The notes: generated by a model from the sequence alone, not told the origin. Shown: positions 47,901-57,772, counted from the first letter of the stretch. The stretch: DNA of 64,000 nucleotides from Nectonema munidae (GCA_030549495.1 JAUIRK010000293.1:558001-622000); one strand, 5' to 3'. Made by a program: numbers and translations.

Positions 47901-50900
47901 GATTTCCAATACTAAAAATTTTCTATCATAATTTCTTCACAATTTGAGAAACGAATGAATTTTTTTAGATATAGAGGTATGCGTTTATTTAATCCTTATT
48001 TTTAAGACGAAATCTCAGCTTTATTCTTTATTCGGGGCGTGAGTATGGTTGGCTAGATGCTGGATTCGATAACTCAAGGTCTTGGGTTCGATCCTACATC
48101 AAGCTTGCTTTCCTCATAGTTCGATACAAGGGGCGCAATTGTGCCTTTTCGATGAAAACACCCTACGGTACCATTACCATTGATATTTTATATATTTAAA
48201 GTAGATCTTCATTTATTGGTACACCGGTTTCACACTGAACATCAAAGGGTCATCAAGGGTAGTATATTTAAATGTACATTTTGTATTCATATTCTTAGCA
48301 CGCGCATACACACCGATTAAAATACAAAGATTAACTTACATACAAATAAAGATGAAAAAGAATGACTTGGTATATTAATCCACTCCTAATGGAGTTCTTG
48401 CGAAAAAATATAAATACCTAATGAAAGAGGGTTGACGATCATCAGGATCCAATTTCTTACAGTGAACACGAGGCGAAGCAGAACACAAAAAGGGATCGCA
48501 TTCAGAAGACAAGGCAGTGTGCGTATCTTCTTCAGTAGAGGAGGAGGAAAAGAATGAAGTGATGGAATCAGCGATAGAACAATCATCATTCGAAGCTGAT
48601 ATCTGCTGGGAGGTGACTGTTATCAAAATTAATAGCTAGATATTATTGATCATTTAAAATGTTCTAAATCACTTTGACTCATTCATTTTAAGTACATCAT
48701 TAAATCTATGGAAAAAATAAATGATGAGACGATTAAACAAGAACCGTGGGGTTGTGATCTGTTAATGAGCATAGTGGTCCAAAATGATCGTTTCTTTATT
48801 TTTTTAAGATGAATAAAATTTTACTATCCCTTTATCAATTAATTATATTAATTACGCCTCAAGATAAAAGCCAATGATTCGTCAATTACTAGTTTTTAAA
48901 ATAGATTCGTTTGCCAAAAATCTTTTTTTCGTTTGGAGTGATGATCTTAGTCTAAAATCCATCCATACAAATTATTACTTATTCAGTGTGCAACTTACCT
49001 AAAACGTCTTTTCTACACTTTCCTTCATCATATAAGGGTGTCTGAATTATAGAATGCAAAAACACAATGAAAAAAAAATTTAAAATAATAAATTAGAAAC
49101 ATTACATCAGTACTGACATCATCATGTTCAGTAGTTTTAATAAACTCATCAGCATCAAAGTCAACAATATTAAGTTTGCTAGATAATTTCGACTTGTTTA
49201 GACTTTGTTTACTTCTTCCTTTTGCAAAGTAAAAACTAGAATTAAGACATGCAAAATTGTTTGGCAAAGTAAAAAGAGTAGAAAAAACCTTGATTGCATT
49301 CCTGGATGGTAGTTGCTGGGTAAAACGAGGAGAAAGAAAGCAAGCCATCAGCGCCCACATTTAATAAATAGCCTAAGGTGTTATCAAATTCCGAACAATC
49401 ACATTTCAATGCAAATATAACTGAGGAAAGTTCTGAAAAATTGAACAGTCAAAACTTCATTTAAATATTTGAAAAGAATTTAATTAAATATATATCAATG
49501 ATAAAATTCTAATAAACTGGTTAAAGAGTGTTCAATAAGTAACATTCAAAACAGGGCTCTTCTCATGAAGCGGCGTAGACAGGATAATGCAAATATGGGG
49601 CGGGGGAACCAAAATCTCTACTACAATTCTCATGTACTACTAGAAGAAGGAATCTTTCATTTTCAGGATCATTTTATGATGTTATAAAACTTTAAATGAA
49701 GCTATAATATCTTTGTTACTTTTTAACCTTGAAATTTTAGCTCGAGTCTTTGAATTCTAAGCAAAATTTATGGAATGTAACTAAAACTTTTAGCAATGGT
49801 GAACATTTTATTTTCTGCTGCAACAACGAAAAGAACTTTACAACACTTAAAAAAATTTTTTTAATTCAATATCTATGACAAAATTATTTCTAAAAATTGT
49901 GTTTCACACCTTAAAAAATGAATAGGTATGGGTTATTGAAATAAATTTCCTCTATTGAACTAAGTGCAAAAAATTTCCTCCAATAAAAGGGGAATAAATT
50001 GTGGGTGGACTAGTGGGTAAAATATCATTAATTTTGGAAATAAAAGCCTAATAAAAAATCATTTGGTATTTTAAATTTAATTAAACAAAAAATCTCTCCT
50101 TCGCAATTAATAGGTCGCTTTGGTTGTGGAGATGGCCAGCAACGTTATTGTTCTGAAAATTTCAAAGTTCTACGATAAATGTAGCGAGAGATAACGTATC
50201 TTTTTGTCACGCATATATACCCACTACTAGAATATATAGATTACTTTTCATTTTTGGAAAATTTTTGATATTGATTTTTAGCAAACAGGACTTCCTGTAA
50301 TTCTATGATTTTTATCACTGCTTATCTTGTTCGATTGTGCAGAGAATATCGAGTTAGTAAATTAGCCTTACTTGAAAGCAGTGGCACACATGATATCTCT
50401 CATTTTTATCTCTTGTTTCTAACTCTATAAGCGACAATAATTTGCTATCTTCTCCATTGTATAGTTATATTATAGGAAGTTAACTTTTAATTCTAAATCA
50501 GGGGTCGCAAACGTGTGGATCTTTACTTTCCTCCTAGTGGCTCCTTTCTGCTTTGAAAAAAACACATTGAAATGAATAAACGCTTATTTTATGATATAAT
50601 TTCCATTTCTTCTCCTTTTATTAATTATTAAGATGAGATTTTTTCATTATCAAATACATCGTCCCCGTTTTTTCATTTGATATTAATTAAAAATATATAC
50701 TTATTGTAATCGTGCATAAAGGGGTGCTAGTTAAAACTAGAAATTGTAAGTTCTCTTAAATGATCATCATCACAATCGTGTGAAAGCCCGGTTTCGGCTT
50801 ATCTTTTGATGAGTTTTATTTACTTATGAATAATACACACAACGTGGAACTGATGAGAATTCAATAGCCAAAACCGGTCTTTCACAGAGTGTACGCTTAG

Positions 50901-52967
50901 TGGCGATGATCTGATACAAGAGAAGAGAGCTTATAATTTTTAGTTATATTAAAAATATACGTATATATATATATTTACACATTTAAATATATAATAAGAC
51001 TGGCAAGTTGTCTCCCCGGAAGTCTTGCCAGACCTCTGATATATTAGTAATGGTAATACTTAACAGTGTTTTCGTTAACCAGTTAATTTATTGCCTATTA
51101 TTATCTTTCAAGCGATCGATTAACAGCTTAATTTCAGCGAAATTTTTAGCCCAAAGATACACAAAAGATACAAAAATAGTTAGTCAATAAAACAGAAAAA
51201 AACAAAGTAATTTAATTAAAACATAATAACAAGTAATAAAACAAGAAAATAATATCATAAAAATGTGATATAATTATACAATATAAAAGTATTTATATAG
51301 GAAACTTTATTATGATATACTAAATGTTTTACGATTTGAATTAATCAGCCTTATTCACTAGTTAATAATTATCGGTTAATTTTCGCAGAATACGAACATT
51401 TATATTAACCCGTAGATAAAGGAAAACTCGTGTTTACTTTCATGTAAAAAAATTCATCAAAGATCACCTTTTTATTTTTTTGAGAGCAAAAAAGAAATAT
51501 CTCTAACGAAAAAAATCTTAAATGAATTTTAAAATAATATAAAAATGTTCAAATCTGAGTATACAAATCAATCAATACTAAAATGAACTTATCACAAACT
51601 TTCCCAACTTAATGATTAATATTTCAAAATAAAAATTGCAGCTATTAAAATGTGGTAGTTTTTATTTTAAATTTACTAATATGAAAACCCAAGTATAAAA
51701 AAAGGTTGAAACTTTAAAAGGTTTTTTTTGCGGCTAAAAACTATCTTTTACTAATTGTCACTTTTGGTATAAAGGTTTGCAACCCCTGTTCTAAATCAAC
51801 AGAGTCAGCGTGATTTTGTGAGGAACATGGGTGGGACTTTACTCTAATTAAATGCTAATGTTTCCTAGAGCTAAATAATCACACAAAATATAAAAAATTA
51901 TTATTCTAAGCTGGGTTAAACTTTCGTTTATCCTAAGTGATTAGATATTTAATACAATACTTAGCTTACTCGGTTCAAAAAGAACCTTTAGATTTTTGCT
52001 TGAGAGTTGAGACAGAGATGGTCTTATTTTCAAACAAAAAATGAAATTAAATAAAAGAAAAAAAGTAAGATATTGTTAGTTTTGTTTTATATATTTTATT
52101 TCAAGTTATTTTAAGTTTATATTTAGTAGAAAGAAATTCAAAATTGATTATTGATTGATCAATTAATAATGATTTCAATTTTTCTTTTAGACTCTTGTTT
52201 TTTCCATATACTCAACAAATAAAAAAGTGAGAATTTAAAATTATTTTTAAAATAATTTATTAATGGAGAATGTCAGATTTGAAATAATTTAAACCATATG
52301 TGCCTCTAATCGAATACCAAAAAACGCAAAAAATATTAAAATAATCCTAATATGCAACGTATGTCCCTTACTTGAAATCTCTTCTAAGATCATGGGAATT
52401 TTGACTTGATCCAACAAAAAGGTCTTTTCTTCATCGTAAAAATCACTTAATTCAGTGAAGAGAAATCATGATGGATTGAAAAAAAATTAAAAAAGTTACA
52501 GAATAAAAGATTTATTCTCTAGAATCTTTTTCAATGATGAGTATAAAGTAGCTTCATTCAAAGACGTCCTTAGCCAAACCCTCAATTTCCCAATATTGGA
52601 AGTTACATGCTTCAATAACTTTTCATATCTGTACAATTCATCCTTATTCAAGAAATTTCTTATGACACACCAGAAGTCTGTTAAAAGAAAAGCAATCATA
52701 AAGAGAAAAATTTCAAAATATGATTAATGGTACTTAAACTTGGGTCAACCTGAAAAATACTTGGAGATGAACTTTTACTACTGTTTATGTGTATCCTACA
52801 AAAATAGATAAAAAAAATTTAAAAAAATAAAACTAAAAATAAAAGAACTTATTCTTGGAATTTTTGAATCCATAGTGTAGAATTAATTCCAGAATCAAGC
52901 AAAGTTTGATAACGCAGGTATCAGATGATGTTGCGATTTTGATTCGACTTTCCAAAAAAACTTCGCA
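32543..52967 (-). CDS. SNX29: Sorting nexin-29 (RUN-coiled coil-PX), 11 exons, 5' exon not found
   Basis: Eleven exons join in phase on the minus strand: 52849-52967, 52734-52795, 52500-52677, 52372-52445, 49289-49432, 49114-49218, 48418-48616, 42073-42208, 35327-35547, 32740-32977 and 32543-32686. They total 1620 bp (539 codons plus stop). The product has a RUN domain (FWCVIRNFLNKDELYRY, LRVWLRTSLNEA, DFYDEE), an acidic/Ser-rich linker with LNIVDFDADE, a coiled coil (RENEILKSKM, EMHGELMEF) and a PX domain (VSIPEAFLEGRA, WSVNRRFSQF, PFPPK, IEERKKTLESFM). RUN plus coiled coil plus PX in this order is specific to SNX29, a phosphoinositide-binding endosomal protein. Short introns are 46-56 bp; four are kilobases long and full of transposons. 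The first coding exon (about 20-25 residues) was not found. Confidence 0.88.
33101..33160 (-). repeat. Intronic hairpin, arms TGTGTTAGTT/AACTAACACA
   Basis: Arms at 33101-33110 and 33151-33160 pair perfectly, and inner TTCAA/TTGAA and TATATA segments extend the pairing with a bulge. It lies in the 2.3-kb SNX29 intron. Confidence 0.5.
33190..33305 (-). repeat. SINE, minus strand, fourth head type
   Basis: On the minus strand the B box GGTTCGATTCC (33240-33250) follows TGGACAAGATATACC. The body ends in TTAATAAACACCCAGTC, recalling the shared SINE end. Confidence 0.55.
33306..35326. other. SNX29 intron; no further gene seen
   Basis: The stretch is AT-rich. No terminal repeats were recognised. 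Confidence 0.5.
35327..35547 (-). CDS. SNX29: SNX29 coiled-coil exon (VCEMHGELMEF)
   Basis: The acceptor CTATCCTGCATAG precedes GTCTGTGAAATGCATGG. In-phase 0 and out-phase 2 match both neighbours. A coiled coil (LLQRRMKHKEEVVQYLLKEL) is followed by a Ser/Thr-rich spacer before the PX exon. MHGEL.EFN matches the vertebrate protein. Confidence 0.9.
35548..35964. other. SNX29 intron; no gene seen
   Basis: The first ~150 bases include a 7-bp hairpin GTTCCAA/TTGGAAC. The remainder is AT-rich. A TTAACCTACTGAG phrase at 35877 might be a piggyBac end, but no matching right end was found. Confidence 0.4.
35965..37646 (-). pseudogene. piggyBac transposase, decayed
   Basis: It starts MSENIHELLDLLENKDFLSG near 37646 and runs left. 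Clear DDE_Tnp_1_7 blocks are MVPYYGKHSSKQFIRGKP with KNWCLSTKTGY (36.7-36.9 kb) and NKKWWCLLFVWCLDMVVQNF (36.4 kb). The C-terminal Cys-rich domain (CELC..ITRKKCLKCRIGLHYKC) ends near 35965. Stops and frame changes are numerous between 36.9 and 37.6 kb. Transposon ends with TTAA duplications could not be shown. It sits in a SNX29 intron on the same strand. Confidence 0.85.
37647..39400. other. SNX29 intron; no gene seen
   Basis: The stretch is very AT-rich. A perfect palindrome GTGGGCGA-T-TCGCCCAC lies at about 39361-39377, just outside the Tigger end. Confidence 0.5.
39403..41415 (-). mobile_element. Tigger/pogo DNA transposon with TA duplication
   Basis: The inverted ends CAGTGAAATCTTGAAGTTCG and CAGTGAAATCTCGATGTCGG lie at 39403 and 41415, each directly outside a TA dinucleotide. 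A total of 2,013 bp fits a near-complete Tigger. The transposase lies on the minus strand. Confidence 0.9.
39790..41000 (-). pseudogene. Tigger-like transposase remnant
   Basis: The C-terminal end is clearest: DALHLLQWAWSSVTPSTIPN followed by CFKHAGL (39.8-40.0 kb), the DDE_1 tail block that precedes the Tigger C-terminus. Upstream, a piece near 40.3 kb reads CF.DVKSLPTEY.ANK.A, as in the copy at 17.4 kb. The rest is too eroded to place the catalytic residues. Confidence 0.7.
41416..42072. other. SNX29 intron; no gene seen
   Basis: The stretch is AT-rich and has no recognised repeats. Confidence 0.5.
42073..42208 (-). CDS. SNX29: SNX29 coiled-coil exon (RENEILKSKM)
   Basis: The acceptor TTTGTGTCAAAG precedes GGAAAACGAAATTC, and the donor is GCGAA/GTAACG. 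The exon encodes (R)ENEILKSKMKFYENF through VFEKKLCE, matching RENEVLK and YERKLIE of the vertebrate protein. In-phase 2 and out-phase 0 join exactly to the neighbours. Confidence 0.88.
42180..42287 (-). CDS. Overlapping 35-codon frame with a transmembrane-like helix
   Basis: ATG at 42287; residues 2-24 (VVEIIVVAPILVLLLVVYIL...) form one strongly hydrophobic helix, followed by a basic tail CVKGKTKF. It overlaps the start of the SNX29 exon in another frame. It could be chance or a micropeptide, and nothing else supports translation. Confidence 0.2.
   Translation of the reverse strand: MVVEIIVVAPILVLLLVVYILNICVKGKTKFSSPR
42288..43353. other. SNX29 intron; possible single hAT end
   Basis: CAGTGGCGGATTTAG at 43189 is a typical hAT terminus, but no partner end was found. 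Most of the stretch is pyrimidine-rich and AT-rich. Confidence 0.45.
43354..43986. mobile_element. 617-bp hAT MITE with perfect 8-bp duplication
   Basis: The element 43362-43978 has ends CAAGGGTTCTCAACCC and, reversed, CAGGTTTTCTCAACGTGGG. CTCTAGAT is repeated exactly on both sides (43354-43361 and 43979-43986). The interior is AT-rich and non-coding. Confidence 0.92.
44013..46767 (+). mobile_element. Near full-length hAT transposon, inactive
   Basis: The ends are TAGGGGTCGGCAAATG and, reversed, TAGAGGTGGGCAACC. The flanking 8-mers no longer match. It carries a hAT transposase remnant in sense orientation to the window and antisense to the SNX29 gene whose intron it occupies. Confidence 0.8.
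44778..46585 (+). pseudogene. hAT transposase (ZBED5/GTF2IRD2-like), decayed
   Basis: The start is MNMSGLKRKLDHRPFQEKWE with an eroded BED-type N-terminus. Blocks that follow are AKCLALKGKPFNDAEYAKE, IPVSARSIERRINVLAEN, the catalytic-region TTDGAASMI, RIIHLGNLCAKNL, YSNVRWLSQGKVL and the C-terminal dimerisation piece ALLSAFGSTYYCEQFFSHMK (46.4 kb). Several stops and shifts separate them. The order and spacing match the GTF2IRD2/ZBED5 lineage of hAT genes. Confidence 0.85.
46768..48040. other. SNX29 intron; no gene seen
   Basis: There are scattered G/C-rich phrases (47420-47440, 47680-47700) but no pairing ends. A 60-codon + frame at 46873 is unrecognised. Confidence 0.45.
48041..48172 (+). 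repeat. SINE, tRNA-Ile-like head, well preserved
   Basis: The head has TTCGATAACTCAAGGTC followed by the B box GGTTCGATCC (from 48085), close to tRNA-Ile. The body has CTCATAGTTCGATACAAGG, and the end is GATGAAAACACCCTACGG. Confidence 0.8.
48418..49432 (-). CDS. SNX29: SNX29 linker exons (three)
   Basis: Exon 49289-49432 begins after TTTTTCAG and encodes KLSSVIFALKCDCSEFDNT, matching the end of the RUN domain. Exon 49114-49218 encodes RSKQSLNKSKLSSKLNIVDF and DADEFIKTTEHDDV. Exon 48418-48616 is Ser/Asp-rich (NDDCSIADSITSFFSSSSTE) and ends at (R) to join RENEILK. Phases are consistent throughout only if the second exon uses the donor GTCA/GTACTG. Confidence 0.75.
49433..50490. other. SNX29 intron; no gene seen
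   Basis: The stretch is AT-rich and has no recognised repeats. Confidence 0.5.
50491..51796. mobile_element. 1.29-kb non-autonomous hAT with perfect 8-bp duplication
   Basis: The element 50499-51788 has ends CAGGGGTCGCAAACGTGTGG and, reversed, CAGGGGTTGCAAACCTTTAT. TTCTAAAT is repeated exactly at 50491-50498 and 51789-51796. It contains an inverted repeat (50779-50801/50866-50887) and the stem-loop repeat at 50998. Confidence 0.92.
50998..51033. repeat. Stem-loop repeat, relative of 11287-11322
   Basis: The stem is CTGGCAAG/CTTGCCAG with loop TTGTCTCCCCGGAAGT. Stem bases are kept and the loop varies. Confidence 0.7.
51797..52371. other. SNX29 intron; no gene seen
   Basis: The stretch is AT-rich and has no recognised repeats. 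Confidence 0.5.
52372..52967 (-). CDS. SNX29: SNX29 RUN-domain exons (four)
   Basis: Exon 52849-52967 encodes CEVFLESRIKIATSSDTCVI and LELILHYGFK. Exon 52734-52795 encodes a short Ser-rich piece. Exon 52500-52677 encodes FWCVIRNFLNKDELYRYEKL and LRVWLRTSLNEATLYSSLKK. Exon 52372-52445 encodes DFYDEEKTFLLDQ. Introns are 53, 56 and 54 bp with clear GT and AG ends. These carry the RUN-domain helices, including the WLR.SLNE core. Confidence 0.88.
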
Positions 52968-54465
52968 CTTAAATTTCAATTTAAAATTATGAATAATTGC
53001 AAAAGGAATCAAAGGTATTTACTTATGAGACCATAATGAACAAGGATCTATGTTTACAAAAGAAATAAAGAAAACAAAATTGTTGGAAGTAAATTTTAAA
53101 TTATTGCGATAATCTATACCACAAAGTATATCATCTAGACTAGACCACTGGTCAACCGTTATTAACAATTGGTCAAATTAAGAAACAATATCGCACATGA
53201 ATATGGTAAAAAATATAAGGATATGCGTTTGCATATCGTCTAAATCTGTCACTGCCATAGACACATGGACAAAATTTAAAAGCATATCATGGATATAAAA
53301 CTACTTTACGACAGCATATGTAGTATAAGTACTAAATCAATAATTTTGCGAAATCCTGACACTTTTGATATGATATTGCAAACCTAATTTTTTTCTGCAA
53401 CATTGCTATGCGAGTTAGTTAATAACATACTAACTAACAACTAATGACAAACTAATTGATTTAAAGTTAGTTATTTTGCCTTAATGAATAAACTATAACT
53501 TACAAACAAATTAATTCATATGACAAGCAAACAATTATATACAAATATATTGGAAAATTTTTATATTCATATACAAACAAATTAATTATATTATAAAAAA
53601 TATTATTCAGTTTTGCAGAAAAATTTCTCAACATCTTTCTTAGAAAAGCCATTTTCATCTGGACTTTTCATTGACTTTTATGAAATTTTAAATGATCTCG
53701 ATTAAAAATGAAGAGTAAATCATCCAATGTTAGGTAGATAAGTTGAAGCTTCACTTATGAATTATAAAAAGGAGGTTGATTAAATCTTAAGTATTTACCT
53801 AATGAGAAACATATTGATATTGAAATCAAGAGCCCCTTAATAGAGATAAAAATTCGAAATCAGAAGTATCCCTGCTCTCTAAATTTAAACCCAACCTCTC
53901 CTATGGTTCGAATGAAATAGAGAAAATAGATATATCACCTAAGTTGAATGTCTTGGAGGCTATATCACATTATTCGGAAAATCGGAAATCAGTGTGGGAT
54001 GATTGTTTTCGGCTCAAACAATAGCTCCAGAGCGGGAACAGGAGTCAGAGCTTGAATATACTATGGCTCCTAAGCTGGATATGAAGCCCAACCTATTTCA
54101 AGCCAGCTCCCCAGCCATGAGGAAAGCCCTTGATATAATTAATATATATACTTTCTTAAAGTCCAGTCCTTTTAGAATTGGATCCCCTTCGTGATAAGAG
54201 TCTGGCAAAGGGGCTGGATGCATAAATTTGTTTGCAAATAAAAATATTCTTGAACGGCCATTTTATCATAAGTCGGTAGATCTATTAATGATCACACATA
54301 CAGCTAACTTATATTATATTCCAATAAACTTACTTTTAACGCTTACTTTTAAAAATGAACATTCTCGATAAATAATCAAAAATGATTTCATAAAATTATT
54401 ATATATTATACAAAATTATCCAGTTCACTCCATTTATTTCGAGAGATAAGCGGGCCTCTTAAGGC
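52968..54465. other. Expected position of the SNX29 first exon and promoter; none identified
   Basis: Short inverted GTTAGTTA/ACTAAC motifs lie near 53415-53440. A 63-codon + frame at 54003 is unrecognised. No exon matching the missing N-terminus could be picked out. Confidence 0.4.
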
Positions 54466-54803
54466 GAATGAAGCCCTCAACCTTTTACTTTGCGGTCCGA
54501 ATAGCAAAGTTGCATAAAAAATAGGTTAGCAATTTCATATCCAATATTTCAGTATTACGTAAAATTATCGATCTAAATTGTACTGTTCATAGATTGTAGA
54601 GTAGTTCAATATATATGATCTGCTCTTAAATTTTGTCTACACATCATGTGTCTAAGGGAGTGGTAGATTTAGGCAAAGTTCAATCGTCCATCTCTTATTT
54701 TTTGAGGATATAAATATGTACCATCTTTTGTTTTATTGCGGCCCTCTAGTGCAATGTTCGTTTTTGATTTGGTTCTTTGTTAAAAAAGGTTGAGAACCAA
54801 TAA
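54466..54803. mobile_element. Decayed hAT MITE (~340 bp)
   Basis: The left GCCCTCAACCTTTTACTTTG and, reversed, the right TTGGTTCTCAACCTTTTT are related to the GGTTGAGAACC end group. No duplication remains. Confidence 0.5.
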
Positions 54804-55330
54804 TTTACAAGCACAGACATATATGTATTAGGGTTGGGCGAAAAAAACAAAGTTACAAAAATGAAAAACAAAAGTTGCTTCTACATCAGTACATTACCAG
54901 AAAAAAATTAAAGTTTTTATTGATTGGTAACATGTTGCAACTTTTATTAGAAATTAATGAGTGAGTGTAAAGCCAAGTATGCTCTATTTTTTTTAGATAG
55001 GATTGATTATTTTTTACAATACTAATGTAAAAATGCAAAAGAAATTATTTTATCATAAAAAATTCCAATTTCCCTTCTTTTCATTTTTCCTATCCTATTA
55101 AACCATGCTTTGAAAACCCTTTTACATGAGAAAAAAAATCTTTAACATTTCTCTCCACTACTTAAAAATGACTCGGAAAATTTAAAAATATTTTTAATTT
55201 CAACGTTTCCTAGATTTAAAATACGAAGTAATAGAAGTAATTGTCAATTCAACCTTTTTGCAACCGATCATTCTCGTATACCATTTGCTTGAAAATTTAT
55301 TACAATTATACTTTTATCAACATTTCTATC
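54804..55330. other. No gene seen; AT-rich
   Basis: Nothing was recognised on either strand. Confidence 0.5.
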
Positions 55331-55421
55331 ACGATTCGATTCCTCATCGATACCAATTTGTTCATAGTTTGACATAAACGGTACATCAGTGCCTTGTCAA
55401 TGAAAACACACCCATGGTACC
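55331..55421 (+). repeat. SINE, 5'-truncated
   Basis: It begins at the B box (GATTCGATTCC) and continues TTGTTCATAGTTTGACATAA...CAGTGCC...AATGAAAACACACCCA. It is a sister of the 23580 copy. Confidence 0.7.
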
Positions 55422-56782
55422 TTTACCTTTTTTAATTCGAAAACTTTTATCATTTTAACAAGAACACTTTTAGGCATTTTTTATTCTCATCTATGGCTGC
55501 ATCAATTAAAAAGTTTTCTGTGTAATTAACTTTGGAATTTCTATTTAATATGCAAGAAAAAACTGTTTTACAGATGACAGGGATCAAATCTTTTAATAGA
55601 TAATAAAGAATTAAGCAAACATCTATATTACTTTTTAACAAACCTCCTAGAGATTAAAACACACAAGAAACAATTAAACTTGACATACACTCTTATGAGG
55701 GATCTATGTATCAATCCGCCGAAATTAGAAGTCAATTGGAAAAGTGGAAGGGCAGACAGGCGATTAAGTTTAATGGAGGAATGACCAGCGAACGTTGGAG
55801 GCAAACAATATAAATACAGTAAACTCAAGCAAGTAATGTAAATATGCGAACGAGCTTGCCCCATTAACTTTTAATAAATCTTGGATGCAAGGTCTTGATA
55901 ACAAATTTTTAGAATGCATGGTTACCCTAGTCGTCGAAAACTTAGAAAAATCTTAGATTCATCGCAGAACAGATTGTTCTCACAGCGGTAGTTTCGACAT
56001 AGATATCACTCTTGCAAATATCATGGAGTGGACAAACATTGATAAAATTTATCCAACATAAGTATTAACAGATTGTGACATTGTATTTAATGAAAAAAAC
56101 GAAACAAGTGATATGGCAAATTAAAAAATAATCAGATGTTTCAAATTTGGCTGAAGTTCGCTTAGATCACACAGAGATTATTCGTATAATATAAATTTTC
56201 TTTATAACTTCTTTGATTAAATTGAGAAAATTATTTCAAAGAATTTTGTGGGTTATTAAAATAAAGGACAAACTTATTCGAACATATAAGGAACTAATCG
56301 AAAAAAGTCGTAAAAAAATACACCACCTTTTATAAAGCAAACAATTTAGAAAAAATAAATAGAATATAAAACATTTATAAATATATTTAAATTTTGGTAT
56401 AATTAATTTTATATTAAAAATATTACACAATGAATTGTCTCTATCAGAGTGTCAAGAATCGCATTTATTTCAAAATATAAATCCATTTTAAAACAAGAGC
56501 ATATATAAAAATCACTAAAAATTTTAAATTACATCTATATTTTTTTGTAAAATATAAATGTATATTAAAATATTGAAATTTAAGGATTTTAAATTTATAA
56601 ACAAAATTTTTTTAATAATTTTTATCTCAATAGACCATATCTCTTGATTTTAGAGTTATGAGAAGAATTAGAATATAACTACTTTATACACAACAATTAA
56701 TATAAAAATTTCAAAATAAAAAATGCAATAAGATAGAACAAGTTATTTAAAAAATACAAAAAAATCTTAATTCAAAATTTGA
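55422..56782. other. No recognised gene
   Basis: A slightly GC-richer patch at 55690-55860 has no recognisable product in any frame. The rest is AT-rich. Confidence 0.45.
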
Positions 56783-57772
56783 GCTTACGCCTTGTTCAAA
56801 GGCTCTTGCATTAGCCCCTTTAACACCCATCGCTCTCTATTAAATTTTCTACTTTTAATCTACGAATGCGAAATCTTTAGCCTTTTACACGCCGGCACTA
56901 CGATTACCAATAACATTAACTACCTCATTCTTCACTTTACTACCATCCATTCTTTTACTGATGCACAAAACATAATCCACGATCTCTATATTACACAACA
57001 CCCCCTTTTCCTCCTCAAATCGCCTTCTCCTCAATCAATCTTACAAAACATTTCTACATACACCTAAAAATACCAGAAAACTCCCTCGTAGACTACTTAA
57101 CTTCCAACACACGCCTAACCTTCCACATTCCTCTCATCAGCTCCCTACCTCTAAAAACCTTTCTAACGGACATTCAATTATCGTCTCTAGAAGAATGGCA
57201 GATGTTCATATCTTGATCTTAAAATGCACTAATCTCCTCTTTACCACACATCAGCGCAATACACAAAACTTTCAAAAACAAAAAATTTACACCACCACGT
57301 TCAACTATTCCTTCTCTATCAGGCCACTGCCCATGTAAAGCATATATTTTCCAAATTAAATTGGGAGAAAATCCATACTCTCATTTCGGATGAGACACAA
57401 TAGAAACGCCATACCATCTCATCTTCACATGTAAAATCTTCTCTTATCATCGTCAAGATCTTCTAATTCGCTGCCTTTTTTTGTTTAATAGATCTCTAAA
57501 AGCACTCTCAAATCTTCTGTTACACCCAACATTATTAAAACCATTTATAAACCCTCGGTGACACCACTGAAACAACTCTAACCATCGTTGATAACCCTCT
57601 GACAAATTAATCTTCCTCCTTTCCTTTCTATTTTAGAATAACATACGTAACTCCTCCCTATCTCTACCAACATCTACATTCTCCTTAACCAACTCTCAAG
57701 CTTACGCTAGAATATAAGCACACGCTGGAAAGTGCTTTGATATCTACCTACATACCTACCTAGCATTTAATT
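56783..57772 (+). mobile_element. RNase H-bearing LINE, copy C (3' kilobase only)
   Basis: The copy begins within RNase H (CTTACGCCTTGTTCAAAGG), includes FYTDAQ-like and GHCPCKAYIF...ETPYHLIFTC blocks with stops, and ends in the family 3' end (GGAAAGTGCTTTGATATC) and CCTACATACCTACC. It is very close to copy A over the same stretch, but the frame is broken. Confidence 0.85.

Noticed and set aside
48386-48589. Alternative frame rich in Leu/Pro over the SNX29 linker exon
   Set aside because: Only the Ser/Asp-rich frame joins in phase to RENEILK and resembles the known linker.
50850-50890. Hammerhead ribozyme near CTGATGAG
   Set aside because: The GAAA core and the required stems are missing.
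55628-55864. 78-codon minus-strand frame with a signal-peptide look
   Set aside because: No homologue, no splice context; composition suggests a shadow of a GC-richer repeat patch.
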